A DNA stretch of 64,000 nucleotides from Synanceia verrucosa (Eukaryota > Chordata > Actinopteri > Perciformes > Synanceiidae): positions 1,029,507 to 1,093,506 of the forward strand of contig CM056567.1 of NCBI GenBank assembly GCA_029721515.1, written 5' to 3'. The notes below the pieces were generated by a model, which saw only the letters and a program-made list of their open reading frames with translations, was not told the DNA's origin and searched no databases. The position numbers and the translations under genes were made by a program. How positions within the stretch are numbered: the stretch's first letter is position 1; every line of letters starts with the position of its first letter. Shown here one piece after another: positions 51,701 through 61,137 of the stretch.

Positions 51701-53260
51701 TAAACCAAAATATGAAAGCATGATGTTTCTTTAGCATCAGAAACAGAGGAAATCATGTTTTGTGTTTTCGTGGACATTACCGTTGGTGCTGGCTGATGTT
51801 TTCACTGTGTTGCTCTTAGCGTTGGTACTGACACTAGTTTGAGGGGTTGGAGGACTCTCAGCAGGTGTTTTTTCTGTTTTCCTCCTCTTCTTTGGCCACA
51901 TCTCATTACTCAAGACAGAATAATCAGAATTACTCTGGTTCTCTTCTGGTTCCCACTGCATGTCAGACCCAGCTAAAGATTCACTTTCACTGTCCCGTTC
52001 CGGAGGAGGATATAACGATCTGATCTTAGACAAAGGAAGTCTGGTCAGGACCACCACTGGTTTCCTCTTTAGACAGAGAGAGATGGTTTTTTGGAGGCTT
52101 TGACTGTCCTGTAGTTTTGGTAGCACAGGAGTCATACCATTAATCACTGCAGAAATCTTTCCTATAAGAGGAAAAAGTAAAGATCACCAGTTAGAGAAAA
52201 CAGAAACAGAAACCATGAGTATATTTTTTTTATTTATTTGCATCTTACCAGAGCACGTTGCCTTATCGTCCTCATCAGAATCTGTATCTCTGTATTCCCA
52301 GCCGAGCAAAGCGTATTGTTTCTTCACAATCTCCTCACATGCTGACACAGACCTGAAAGACATCAACACCAGAGACAGGAGCCCCAGGTGAAGATCAGAG
52401 GAACAGTGAACCTTCAGGTCGGGACTGCTACGCTCTTCACTTTTGTTTTACGTGACATGTTTTGTCGCTTGGCCATCGTTTTAGGTTCCCAAGAACACTT
52501 TGGGGATGCCACTTTCATGCACTGTTCTGCCTTTAGACTTCAATTTTCAATGATTACTCAAAACATATATTTTCAATATTGCCTGTGATTGATCACCCTC
52601 TAGCACTCCTCTAACCTGTGCAATATTCAACATGTGCTATATCATCATATCATGACCAGAGAAAAGTCAAGTCACAAATTTGCCTCAGAGGGCTTAACAG
52701 TATGACTCCCTCTGTCCTTTACAAACAACCCTCACACCGAATGAGGAAAAAGGAAAACGGAAAAAATAAATGGTAGAAACCGCAACAGATGAGAGACAGA
52801 AACTAGATGTTGTTTGTAATAATGAAAAACACACATCGTCCTCTCCAACATGCTGAGCAGCATGTCAAAGCAATACAGTTCCTATTGTGATATATTATTC
52901 CTCTGGTCCCACTTTGTCTGAAGTTTGATGTGCTTTATGTTTCGTTGTCTCAGTACAGCAGCTACAGCATCAGATAGTCTTCCTTTCTATCTCCAGCCCT
53001 CTATACCAGCTGCAACATCACTTAAAACAGCAGATGATAACAGACTCCATGAGGTGGAAACAACAACACAGAGTCGTAGAAACTCACCGACAGAGCCTCA
53101 GCAGATGTTCGGCCTGCCTCTCCCTCTTCTCCAGCAGAGATTTCAGCAGGTTGCATTTCTCCAGCACATCCAAGGTCATCGGCCGGCTCTGCCTCACCTT
53201 CCTTCGCATCAACTTCTGGAGCACTTCATGGCCCATCTGGATCTCATCGTCCTCCATCAT
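48765..53260 (-). CDS. SETDB1-like Tudor protein A, no MBD or SET domain
   Basis: Eight coding exons: 53260-53088, 52352-52249, 52161-51781, 51276-51115, 50506-50305, 50220-50147, 49145-48955 and 48854-48765. They give 458 aa. Residues ~1-57 form a Leu/Lys/Glu-rich coiled coil (LEKCNLLKSLLEKRERQAEH), followed by VKKQYALLGWEYRDTDSDED, as in the SETDB1 N-terminus. Next come an acidic linker with SDMQWEPEE, a basic PKKRRKT stretch (possible NLS), and the SETDB1 Tudor region: ITWQLGKISEIVTK, KYKIIFEEKGKSLVSGHHIA, VVGARVVVKC, FLVFFDDHTPLYVG and QQWIYRGST. The protein stops 20 residues after that motif, where SETDB1 would continue to its MBD and bifurcated SET domains. The family tri-methylates H3K9; this product cannot, but could bind chromatin. 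All exons are open with good splice sites, so this is not an obvious pseudogene. A second acceptor at 52146 would remove five residues. Confidence 0.85.
50630..50990. repeat. Intron segment of gene A also present at 55155-55385
   Basis: CCACTAAAACACATTTTTCT, ATAACTGGAATTTAACATCT and GCACATACTGGTGGATTAA recur in the same order at 55155-55385. The preceding AAACCAGTTT/AACTGGATT inverted words are shared as well. This is either a local duplication or two copies of an unnamed element. Confidence 0.7.
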
Positions 53261-53520
53261 CACTGCATTAAGCATAACCCAACCCACAACCCATTACAGA
53301 CGAATGCATGGAAACAGCCTCAGTCCTTAATCACTGAAATAGGCTCTTCAACGCCTAACAGAGACAGACTCATGATGTCAGCCTGATGTTGATTAACCTG
53401 ACACATGGACATCCAACACTTTATGATCAAACACAAACATACAGAATGGTCAGTTCCTGATGTTTGTTATTTCATCAACTTGGACTTAAAACAAGACTCC
53501 TCCTGTTTACAGGAAGTAAA

Positions 53521-53775
53521 CCGTTAGCCGCTAACTGGCTAACTCGTCGGTTAGTATGGAATATGAACCCATGTTAGCCGCTAAGTGGCTAACTCGTCGG
53601 TTAGTATGGGATATGAACCCCTGTTAGCTGCTAACTGGCTAACTCGTCGGTTAGTATGGGATATGAACCCCTGTTAGCCGCTAATTGGCTAACTCGTCGG
53701 TTAGTATGGGATAGGAACCCCTGTTAGCCGCTAACTGGCTAACGCATCTGTTAATGTGTTTTGAACTACTGTTAG
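53521..53775. repeat. 50-bp tandem repeat, ~5 copies, upstream of gene A
   Basis: The unit begins GTTAGCCGCTAACTGGCTAA and ends TATGAACCCCT, period 50 bp, with the last copy diverged. Each unit contains the inverted repeat GTTAGC-C-GCTAAC. It lies 260-515 bp upstream of gene A's start codon, in the presumed promoter or first intron. Confidence 0.9.
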
Positions 53776-54056
53776 CCACCTGGCTAGCTTGAGGCTTTCT
53801 GCTGTTGTTTATCGCGGATGGAGAAGAAAGTTCGAAACACATGTGCCAAATGTCTTCCTCGGTTATGGATCGTTTCCTCTTGTAAAAGTGAAATAAATAG
53901 ATTATAAACAGTCAAAACAAAGTAAAATCTGACCTTTAATGTAGCATCACAGTGTGAGTCTGGAGGCTTCTTCTCTTCACGATACGGCGCAGCTCGAGCT
54001 GCTCACCGCTCCCTGCTGCCCCCTGCTGCCGTTCAGAAGAGCCTCCAGCATTATGA
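53776..54056. other. Presumed 5' region of gene A
   Basis: No coding sequence. The TTTATCGCGGATGGAGAAG segment and surrounding CpGs could mark the start of gene A transcription on the minus strand. Nothing more specific is visible. Confidence 0.3.
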
Positions 54057-54057
54057 A

Positions 54058-55145
54058 GAGAGTACAGTAGATTCAAGATGTTTATTATCATATGAACAGT
54101 AAGGAAACGTGTTTCCCTGTACAATGACATACTTCCTTTGCTATCCACAATGACTGCCGAGCAATAAGTGTAAAAAAATGTATAAAAATCTAAAAATTAG
54201 ATGAATAAAAACAGCAGCTTAAAGACAATTAAGGCAGCAATGTGATAAAGAAAAAGAGACAATACAGTATATACAGTAAATACAGTAAAAAAAAATACAG
54301 GCTGTACAAAGAGATAAAGCAATGTGCAATATTCTGCAATATTGAGCATGTGCAATTGAGCTGAATGTGCAATATTTAAGCAGAGGTAGTCTATGGTTGA
54401 AGACTCCTATCAGCTGTTAAGGAGTCTGATGGCTGAGGGAAAGAAAGAGTTTTTCAGTCTGGAGGTTCTGCATTTCACACTTCTGTACCTCCGTCCTGAG
54501 GGAAGAAGTGTGAACAGTCCATGTTGGGGGTGGGTGGGGTCTTTGATGATGGAGGCAGCTCTCCTGTGGACTCTGTGGTGGTCGATGCTCTGCAGAGAGG
54601 CCAGTGGAGTCCTGATGATCTTCTCAGCAGTCTTCACCACTCTCTGCAGGGGTTTATGGTCCATAGCAGTAGTGCTGCAGTACCACACAGTGATGCAGCT
54701 GGTCAACACGCTCTCAACAGTGCAGCTGTAGAAGTTACTGAGGATCTTTGGAGACATTCTAAACTTCCTCAGCCTCCTCAGGAAGTACAGCCGCTGTTGA
54801 GTCTTTTTAACCAGCTGTGTGGTGTTCAGTGTCCAGGTGAGGTCCTCAGTGATGTGGACGCCCAGGTATTTAAAGCTGCTCACCCTTTCTATATCAAGTT
54901 CCTGGATAAACAGTGGCTTATGAGGTCTCCTCTCCTTCCTCATGTCCACTATCATCTCGTGTTGAGGGTGAGGTTGTTGTCCTCACACCAGGACACCAGA
55001 CTGTCCACCTCCCTCCTGCAGGCCGCTTCGTTCCCGCCAATGATCCGTCCTATCACTGCGGTGTTGACCACTAACTTCAGGAAGATGTTGTCCTTGTGGG
55101 AGGCGACACAGTCGTAGGTGAACAGGGTGTAGAGGATGGGGCTGA
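54058..55145 (-). mobile_element. 5'-truncated, dead CR1/L2-type LINE
   Basis: On the minus strand, 55145-54960 encodes reverse-transcriptase fragments (SPILYTLFTYDC, ASHKDNIFLKLV, NTAVIGRIIGGNE). 54955-54410 then encodes the thumb/C-terminal part (SSFKYLGVHITEDLTWTLNT, LYFLRRLRKFRM, SVKCRTSRLKNSFFPSAIRL) and stops at 54410. The 3' end finishes near 54058 with the ATCTTGAATCT-type tail of L2-like elements. The catalytic Asp-Asp box expected before TAVIGRI is missing, and the frame shifts between the two parts after LTLNT. The endonuclease and most of the RT are absent. It cannot move by itself. Confidence 0.88.
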
Positions 55146-55154
55146 GGACGCACT

Positions 55155-55385
55155 CCAGTTTAAACTGGATTAAATCCAGTTTATCCAGAATTTAAACCAG
55201 TTTGAACTGGAGTGAATCAGTTATAACATATGACCACTAAAACACATTTTTCTGTTCAGCAATGACACTAAATAACTGGAATTTAACATCTCAATCAATA
55301 TAATAATATGACGTACAGTATGTGCGTTGAAATCATTTTGATTAAAGAGCTTGCACATACTGGTGGATTAACCATTACAGAAACA
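55155..55385. repeat. Second copy of the gene A intron segment
   Basis: Collinear with 50630-50990. The copy begins exactly beside the truncated LINE and ends in a (AGAC)n-like run at 55402-55420. No recognisable exon remains in it. Confidence 0.65.
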
Positions 55386-55627
55386 TTACAATATTCTTAT
55401 AGACAGACAGACAGGTAGATAGATCTGTGATCCACAACACGGGTAAGCTTTTATTATAGCATTTAATAATGATATTTACAGATCAGTTTTACTAATCCAC
55501 ATGTTGTCATCACATGTCACTATTACATCAGTGCTCACTTTCATTTTGAGTCTACAAAAGGAGTTGACAGTGAACCATCAGGGTCACCATCCAGTTCACC
55601 ATCGTCTGACGACACTTCCTGATATAA

Positions 55628-55770
55628 TAAACTCAGTTTAGAAGAAGCAAAAAAAAAAATCCAGGTTCCTGTCAAACAATATAATTTGGATAAATTCACA
55701 TGTGAAGATCTCCTATCTTGGCTTGACACGGTGGAACAAGCTCCACTTGGTTCTAAAGAAGAACTGGCTA
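55628..55770 (+). pseudogene. Coding-like relic of unknown origin
   Basis: A plus-strand frame reads SLEEAKKKIQVPVKQYNLDK, then FTCEDLLSWLDTVEQAPLG and SKEELAK before TAA. Just before it, DSEPSGSPSSSPSSDDTS ends at a stop. The composition (helical, acidic/basic, CEDLLSWLD) looks protein-like rather than random, but I recognise no family. It may be the tail of a decayed transposon or gene, located 140 bp beyond the stop of gene B on the other strand. Confidence 0.3.
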
Positions 55771-55908
55771 AATAAGCATGAGGGAACATAAAAAAAGAGG
55801 AATAAGAACAATACTACTGAGGGGTAACAAGGAAGAGATATTTAGGATCATGTCCAATTTATTTGTTTCGACGGTGATGGATCAAAACACTTCCTGTTTC
55901 TCCATCGT

Positions 55909-58900
55909 TCAGTCCGAATCATCGCTGTCCTTTTCTACCTCCCTCATTTCCAAAAATCTGACCATGTGCTCGAGTCGCATGGAGCCTCGATGGACCCACT
56001 CTTTCTGTTGATTATGCTGAGAGACAAAAAGAAAGAAAAATAAACATAAATAAGACATGAACAGCAGTGGTGTACTGAAGTACAAGACAACAATTTCAGT
56101 ATAAGACCACAGACGAGACGAGTAAAAGCAGGGACGGTCAGGGGAGGAGAGGAGAGAAAATGCAACCGCCTCCGCTGAGAGCCAAAGAAGAAGAACATCT
56201 GACAGGGAAATATTCACGTTTTTACTCCATTAAAAAAAGTACAGACACTACTTATTTTTCCACATTGTTTACCTTTGTTTCCTCCTTATGCTGACATTCT
56301 TTTTGACTCATTTTACTGATGTCGCTGCTTCTGATTTTCTACTTGTTATTGCTGCTCTGTCCGCTTCGCTGCATGAATGATGCAAATTTCGCCGTTGTGG
56401 GACAAACACATCATCTGACCGATTAGATTTTATCTTGTTTGTAGAAAAGTAAAATGCTCTTATGTATTTGTCAGTGTGGAAACAAATATTAGAATATTAT
56501 ATAACATTTTAAAATGGAGTAATCAAGGACTTAGTTTTAAACTTTTCTATGTTTACTTGAAGGTCCCTTATTGTAAAAAAAAAAAAAAAGTGAGACTGTC
56601 ATGTGTCGTTAACTTATTATATATGAAACTGTTTCTGTCCATCCATCTGTAACATCACTAATTTACAGGATTTAGTCCACATCTCAGTTTTAAACTCTCT
56701 GAATGTTCCCAGTTTACTTCCTGTTAGCAGCTGACAGGAAGTAAACATGACCCAAGCTGTTGCTGAGCAACACTGATCCACTGAAAAGTGTCAAAACAGT
56801 TTCAGATGGCCAATATGAGGCAAATAAAGTTGTTGTAAACATGTTGTAGTAGAGACACTAAATATAAAAAATGAACCTGGAGATGAGAAATAACATGGAG
56901 CTTTAAGGAAAGGAACTTCTTCCAGAAGCGTTTCAAAGACACCGACCTGAAAAAGGATCTGCATCAAGCTGCAGTCGACCAGCTGAACCTCACACTTCTG
57001 CTGGGCTCCGTCCAGCTCCACGTTCAGGGTCTGGCCGGTCCTGTACTGGGTCAGGTGGGGGTACGGCCAGTCCTTCAGGTACTGGGCTAAGAAGGACTTG
57101 TGAGCACCGTCAGGAACGTCGTCTATGACATTTTCCACTGTCAGAAACAAAGAAAGAGTATCACTCTTCTGACTGGAATATCTAGTAGATATAACAGAGC
57201 ATCTCAGGGTGTGTGTGTGTGAGGTACCTTATGTTTTTTTTTCTGCCTTACTTTGGCTGCTTAGGTTTAAGGAATTATTTAAGTATAAGACCAAGATAAG
57301 GAGAAAACCTTAAAATGAATAGGTGCAACCGGCTCCTGGTTCCAGAGCTAAATAAAGACCCTGGACATGACTTGATTACTGGAGAGACGACGGCCAGACT
57401 TACGTGGTTTGCACACCAGGTGAAATAAAGGTAAACCAACGTAGACCGGCGAGTGATTATCCAGAAAGACCAAGAACCTGGAAATTTAAAAGGTTTTTAA
57501 ATCAAATTCTTTCAGGAAGGTATCTTCTAAAGTGGAAACAGATGAAGGGATAAAACACACCTGAGGCGGTTCTTCCTGCTGGGCAGCTCTGCCAGAACAC
57601 CAGGTCGGAACCGGTACTTATTAACTGGACACTGGACCACAACACGAGCGCCGACGTACAGCTGCTCCAGCTTAGGCGTCCTATCGAAGGCCATGTGATG
57701 GCCCGACACCAGGCTCTTCCCCCCCTCCTCAAAACTAACTTTGTACTTCAACCGGCCGTCTTCTGCAAATTAACAAAATGTGAAGGAGTGAACTCAACAG
57801 TCTGTGAAAGGAAGTACAGCAGTTAAAAAGAGTTCATGTGAACGTACACTCTGAAAGTGAGGATTATGTGAATAAAAACAACGGATATTAAACTATTCAA
57901 CTCTTTGAGCCACTGACTTATTTTGACGTCAAAGTGGTTTTCAGGCAGCAGGTCGCTGATCACTTATTACTTTGAGTAATGTTGGAGCTTCTGGGAGATA
58001 AAAGAGACGGTATATGTTTTCAGAGTCATAGTACAAAATATTCTGAGAGTCTAGAAATATGACTCAAAATGGACAAAAACGCTGGAACAAGACACTTTCT
58101 GTTTTATAAAAATCACTCAATGAGTTAATGACCAGGTCCACCTGCACTCTCACCAGACTCCATTCACTAAAGCTGTAATTTAAGCTCTCCTCTCACCAGA
58201 CTCCAGTCACTAAAGCAGTAATTTAAGCTCTCCTCTCACCAGACTCCATTCACTAAAGCTGTAATTTAAGCTCTCCTCTCACCAGACTCCAGTCACTAAA
58301 GCAGTAATTTAAGCTCTCCTCTCACCAGACTCCATTCACTAAAGCTGTAATTTAAGCTCTCCTCTCACCAGACTCCATTCACTAAAGCTGTAATTTAAGC
58401 TCTCCTCTCACCAGACTCCATTCACTAAAGCTGTAATTTAAGCTCTCCTCTCACCAGACTCCATTCACTAAAGCTGTAGTTTAAGCTCTCCTCTCACCAG
58501 ACTCCATTCACTAAAGCTGTAATTTAAGCTCTCCTCTCACCAGACTCCATTCACTAAAGCTGTAATTTAAGCTCTCCTCTCACCAGACTCCATTCACTAA
58601 AGCTGTAATTTAAGCTCTCCTCTCACCAGACTCCAGTCACTAAAGCTGTAATTTAAACTCTCCTCTCACCAGACTCCATTCACTAAAGCTGTAATTTAAG
58701 CTCTCCTCTCACCAGACTCCATTCACTAAAGCTGTAGTTTAAGCTCTCCTCTCACCAGACTCCATTCACTAAAGCTGTAATTTAAGCTCTCCTCTCACCA
58801 GACTCCATTTACTAAAGCTGTAATTTAAGCTCTCCTCTCACCAGACTCCAGTCACTAAAGCTGTAATTTAAGCTCTCCTCTCACCAGACTCCATTCGCTA

Positions 58901-61137
58901 AAGCTGTAATTTAAGCTCTCCTCTCACCAGACTCCATTCACTAAAGCTGTAATTTAAGCTCTCCTCTCACCAGACTCCATTCGCTAAAGCTGTAATTTAA
59001 GCTCTCCTCTCACCAGACTCCATTCACTAAAGCTGTAATTTAAGCTCTCCTCTCACCAGACTCCATTCACTAAAGCTGTAATTTAAGCTCTCCTCTCACC
59101 AGACTCCATTCACTAAAGCTGTAATTTAAGCTCTCCTCTCACCAGACTCCATTCACTAAAGCTGTAATTTAAGCTCTCCTCTCACCAGACTCCATTCACT
59201 AAAGCTGTAATTTAAGCTCTCCTCTCACCAGACTCCATTCACTAAAGCGGTAATTTAAGCTCTCCTCTCACCAGACTCCATTCACTAAAGCTGTAATTTA
59301 AGCTCTCCTCTCACCAGACTCCATTCACTTAAGCTGTAATTTAAGCTCTCCTCTCACCAGACTCCATTCACTTAAGCTGTAATTTAAGCTCTCCTCTCAC
59401 CAGACTCCATTCACTAAAGCTGTAATTTAAGCTCTCCTCTCACCAGACTCCATTCACTAAAGCTGTAATTTAAGCTCTCCTCTCACCAGACTCCATTCAC
59501 TAAAGCTGTAATTTAAGATCTCCTCATAAGTATTTCTTACCCCTTGTTACTATATCCACTATTTTCCCTCGTTGCCATCTCATGCACCTCCTGCGGGCGA
59601 GGACCGCCATGTCCAGGTTGACCTCCTCTTCTGGTAAGTCGGGTCGAAGCTTTGTGATTTCGTTGGAGGAGTAGCCAAAAGCTGAAGATACAATTACAGG
59701 GGCTGCATGTGACTCTGTGGAATACAGGATGACTATATTAAAACATATCAGATATGAAAAATTCGATGTCAAAGTCAGTGATAGTCAGTGTTGGAGACAC
59801 ACCTTACTAATGCTAACATCAAGTCATCAAACAAAATCATGTCATTATTTGCATAACAGGAGGAGAGAAAAACAAACCAAACATCTCTTTTCCTCTTTCA
59901 TCAACTTTCATCACTTTGACTTTAGAAACAAAGATGGAGGAGCTCTTGAGTCTTTACGTCTTTAGAGGTTAGAAATATGAACACTACTGAGGATTAGTTC
60001 ATCTAAAGGAAGCCGAATGAGACGATAAAGAAGTGAGAAGACTTTTACTGTGAAGGGCTGTTTGGACTGATGTTCGCTACTTCCTGTCAGGGTCTGTCCC
60101 CCTTTACTTTGAATTTATTTGGCTTCTCAGGTGATGTTACAGTGTAATCTTAAAGTAATGTAACTAGTAGTGTAACTAGTTGTGCAATAAACTGTGGAAT
60201 AATGGGAATGTCAGCGACTATAATATCTATAACTGTGAATGTGTCTTACTGTAGTAACTGTAAACATCACGTACCATATTTTATCTTTTTTTATCTATTT
60301 TATCTTATTTATGTCTTTGTACTTTGACAACTGTAAGTCTGTAAAGCACCAAGTGCAGCACTTGGTGCTTTACCTTGGTGGTTGTTGTTGTTATTGTTGG
60401 GTTTGCTGCTCAGGTTTGGCGCTGCAGTCATTTGTTTTCCATTCTCTCTCTTCTTGGATGACACTGAGCACTCAGAGCCACTGGAGTCTTCTTCTGGTTC
60501 CCACTGCATGTCGGAGTCGGAGCTGCTGGGGGAGCCGTCTTCGCTGTAGAACTGCTGAGGCGTCGGCGGCCGCAGAGAGCCGATCATATACTCAGGGAGT
60601 CGAGTTAGAACCACCACGGCTCTCTTTATTAAGCAAAAGTCAGAACCTCGGTGCAGCTCGTCATTAGTGGAAGGAACGGACCAGTCAGACATGATCCCTG
60701 CAAACAACAAAATATTAAAAGCTTTGGTCAAATTGTGGCTCCAAACAATGAAAACATCAGTTACAAATGAACAGCAGCATTTTGAAAATTGATTAATCTT
60801 TTGAGTCTGAAAATAAAATCCCTGATGTCTTTGTTTGCATTTAAAAACTGTCTGAAAAAAAGCCTGAAATGTAACATGGAAGTTAACTGAGTTTAGACAT
60901 ATAACATTATTACAAACATTTGTTTTATTTCTTAAACGTAACATACTCAATAATAAAATATAATAACAATAATGTTTAGCAGTCAAAAGATTATGTGTTA
61001 TTTTAAATTTCAATTAACTTAATTATGTGCTTACCATAAGCGTGTCTTTCGTCATCATATTCAGTCTTTATCTCAACCTTCACGTCTGCGTATTGCTGGA
61101 GCGCCGGTGTTCTTGTCACCTTCTCGTCCACCTCCAT
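55909..61137 (-). CDS. SETDB1-like Tudor protein B, no MBD or SET domain
   Basis: Seven coding exons: 61137-61035, 60697-60374, 59714-59541, 57762-57561, 57477-57404, 57137-56947 and 56016-55909. They give 391 aa. Three Tudor-region exons (202, 74 and 191 nt) have exactly the same lengths and phases as in gene A, so the two are duplicates. The coiled coil is gone: the protein starts MEVDEKVTRTPALQQYADVK with two overlapping sumoylation-type sites (VKVE, IKTE). Then VVVLTRLPEYMIGSLRPP, DSDMQWEPEEDSSGSE and an Asn run. The Tudor region follows: RWQRGKIVDIVTR, LKYKVSFEEGGKSLVSGHHM, LYVGARVVVQC, FLVFLDNHSPVYVGLPLFHL and KEWVHRGSMRLEHM. The end is acidic (REVEKDSDDSD). As in A there is no catalytic half. 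A non-coding exon ending at 61999 and a CpG-bearing promoter near 62000-62300 are likely. Confidence 0.85.
56700..56850 (-). repeat. Dispersed repeat with a 12-bp hairpin (copy 2)
   Basis: Reverse-complement copy of 9661-9785: TTTACTTCCTGT and ACAGGAAGTAAA flank a short loop, next to GTTGCTCAGCAACAGCTTGG on the minus strand. It lies in gene B's last intron. Confidence 0.6.
58146..59523. repeat. 43-bp minisatellite, ~32 copies, in a gene B intron
   Basis: The unit, on the plus strand, begins CTCTCCTCTCACCAGACTCC and ends GCTGTAATTTAAG; the period is 43 bp with few substitutions (ATTCACT/AGTCACT, CTAAAG/CTTAAG). It occupies most of the intron between the exons at 59541 and 57762 and begins 18 bp upstream of the exon border at 59541. 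On the sense (minus) strand every unit has a TTACAG and a CTGGTGAGAG. Confidence 0.97.

Noticed and set aside
54393..55117. Plus-strand frames over the LINE (54393-54731, 54521-55117)
   Set aside because: They are antisense shadows of the reverse-transcriptase fragment, which reads clearly on the minus strand.
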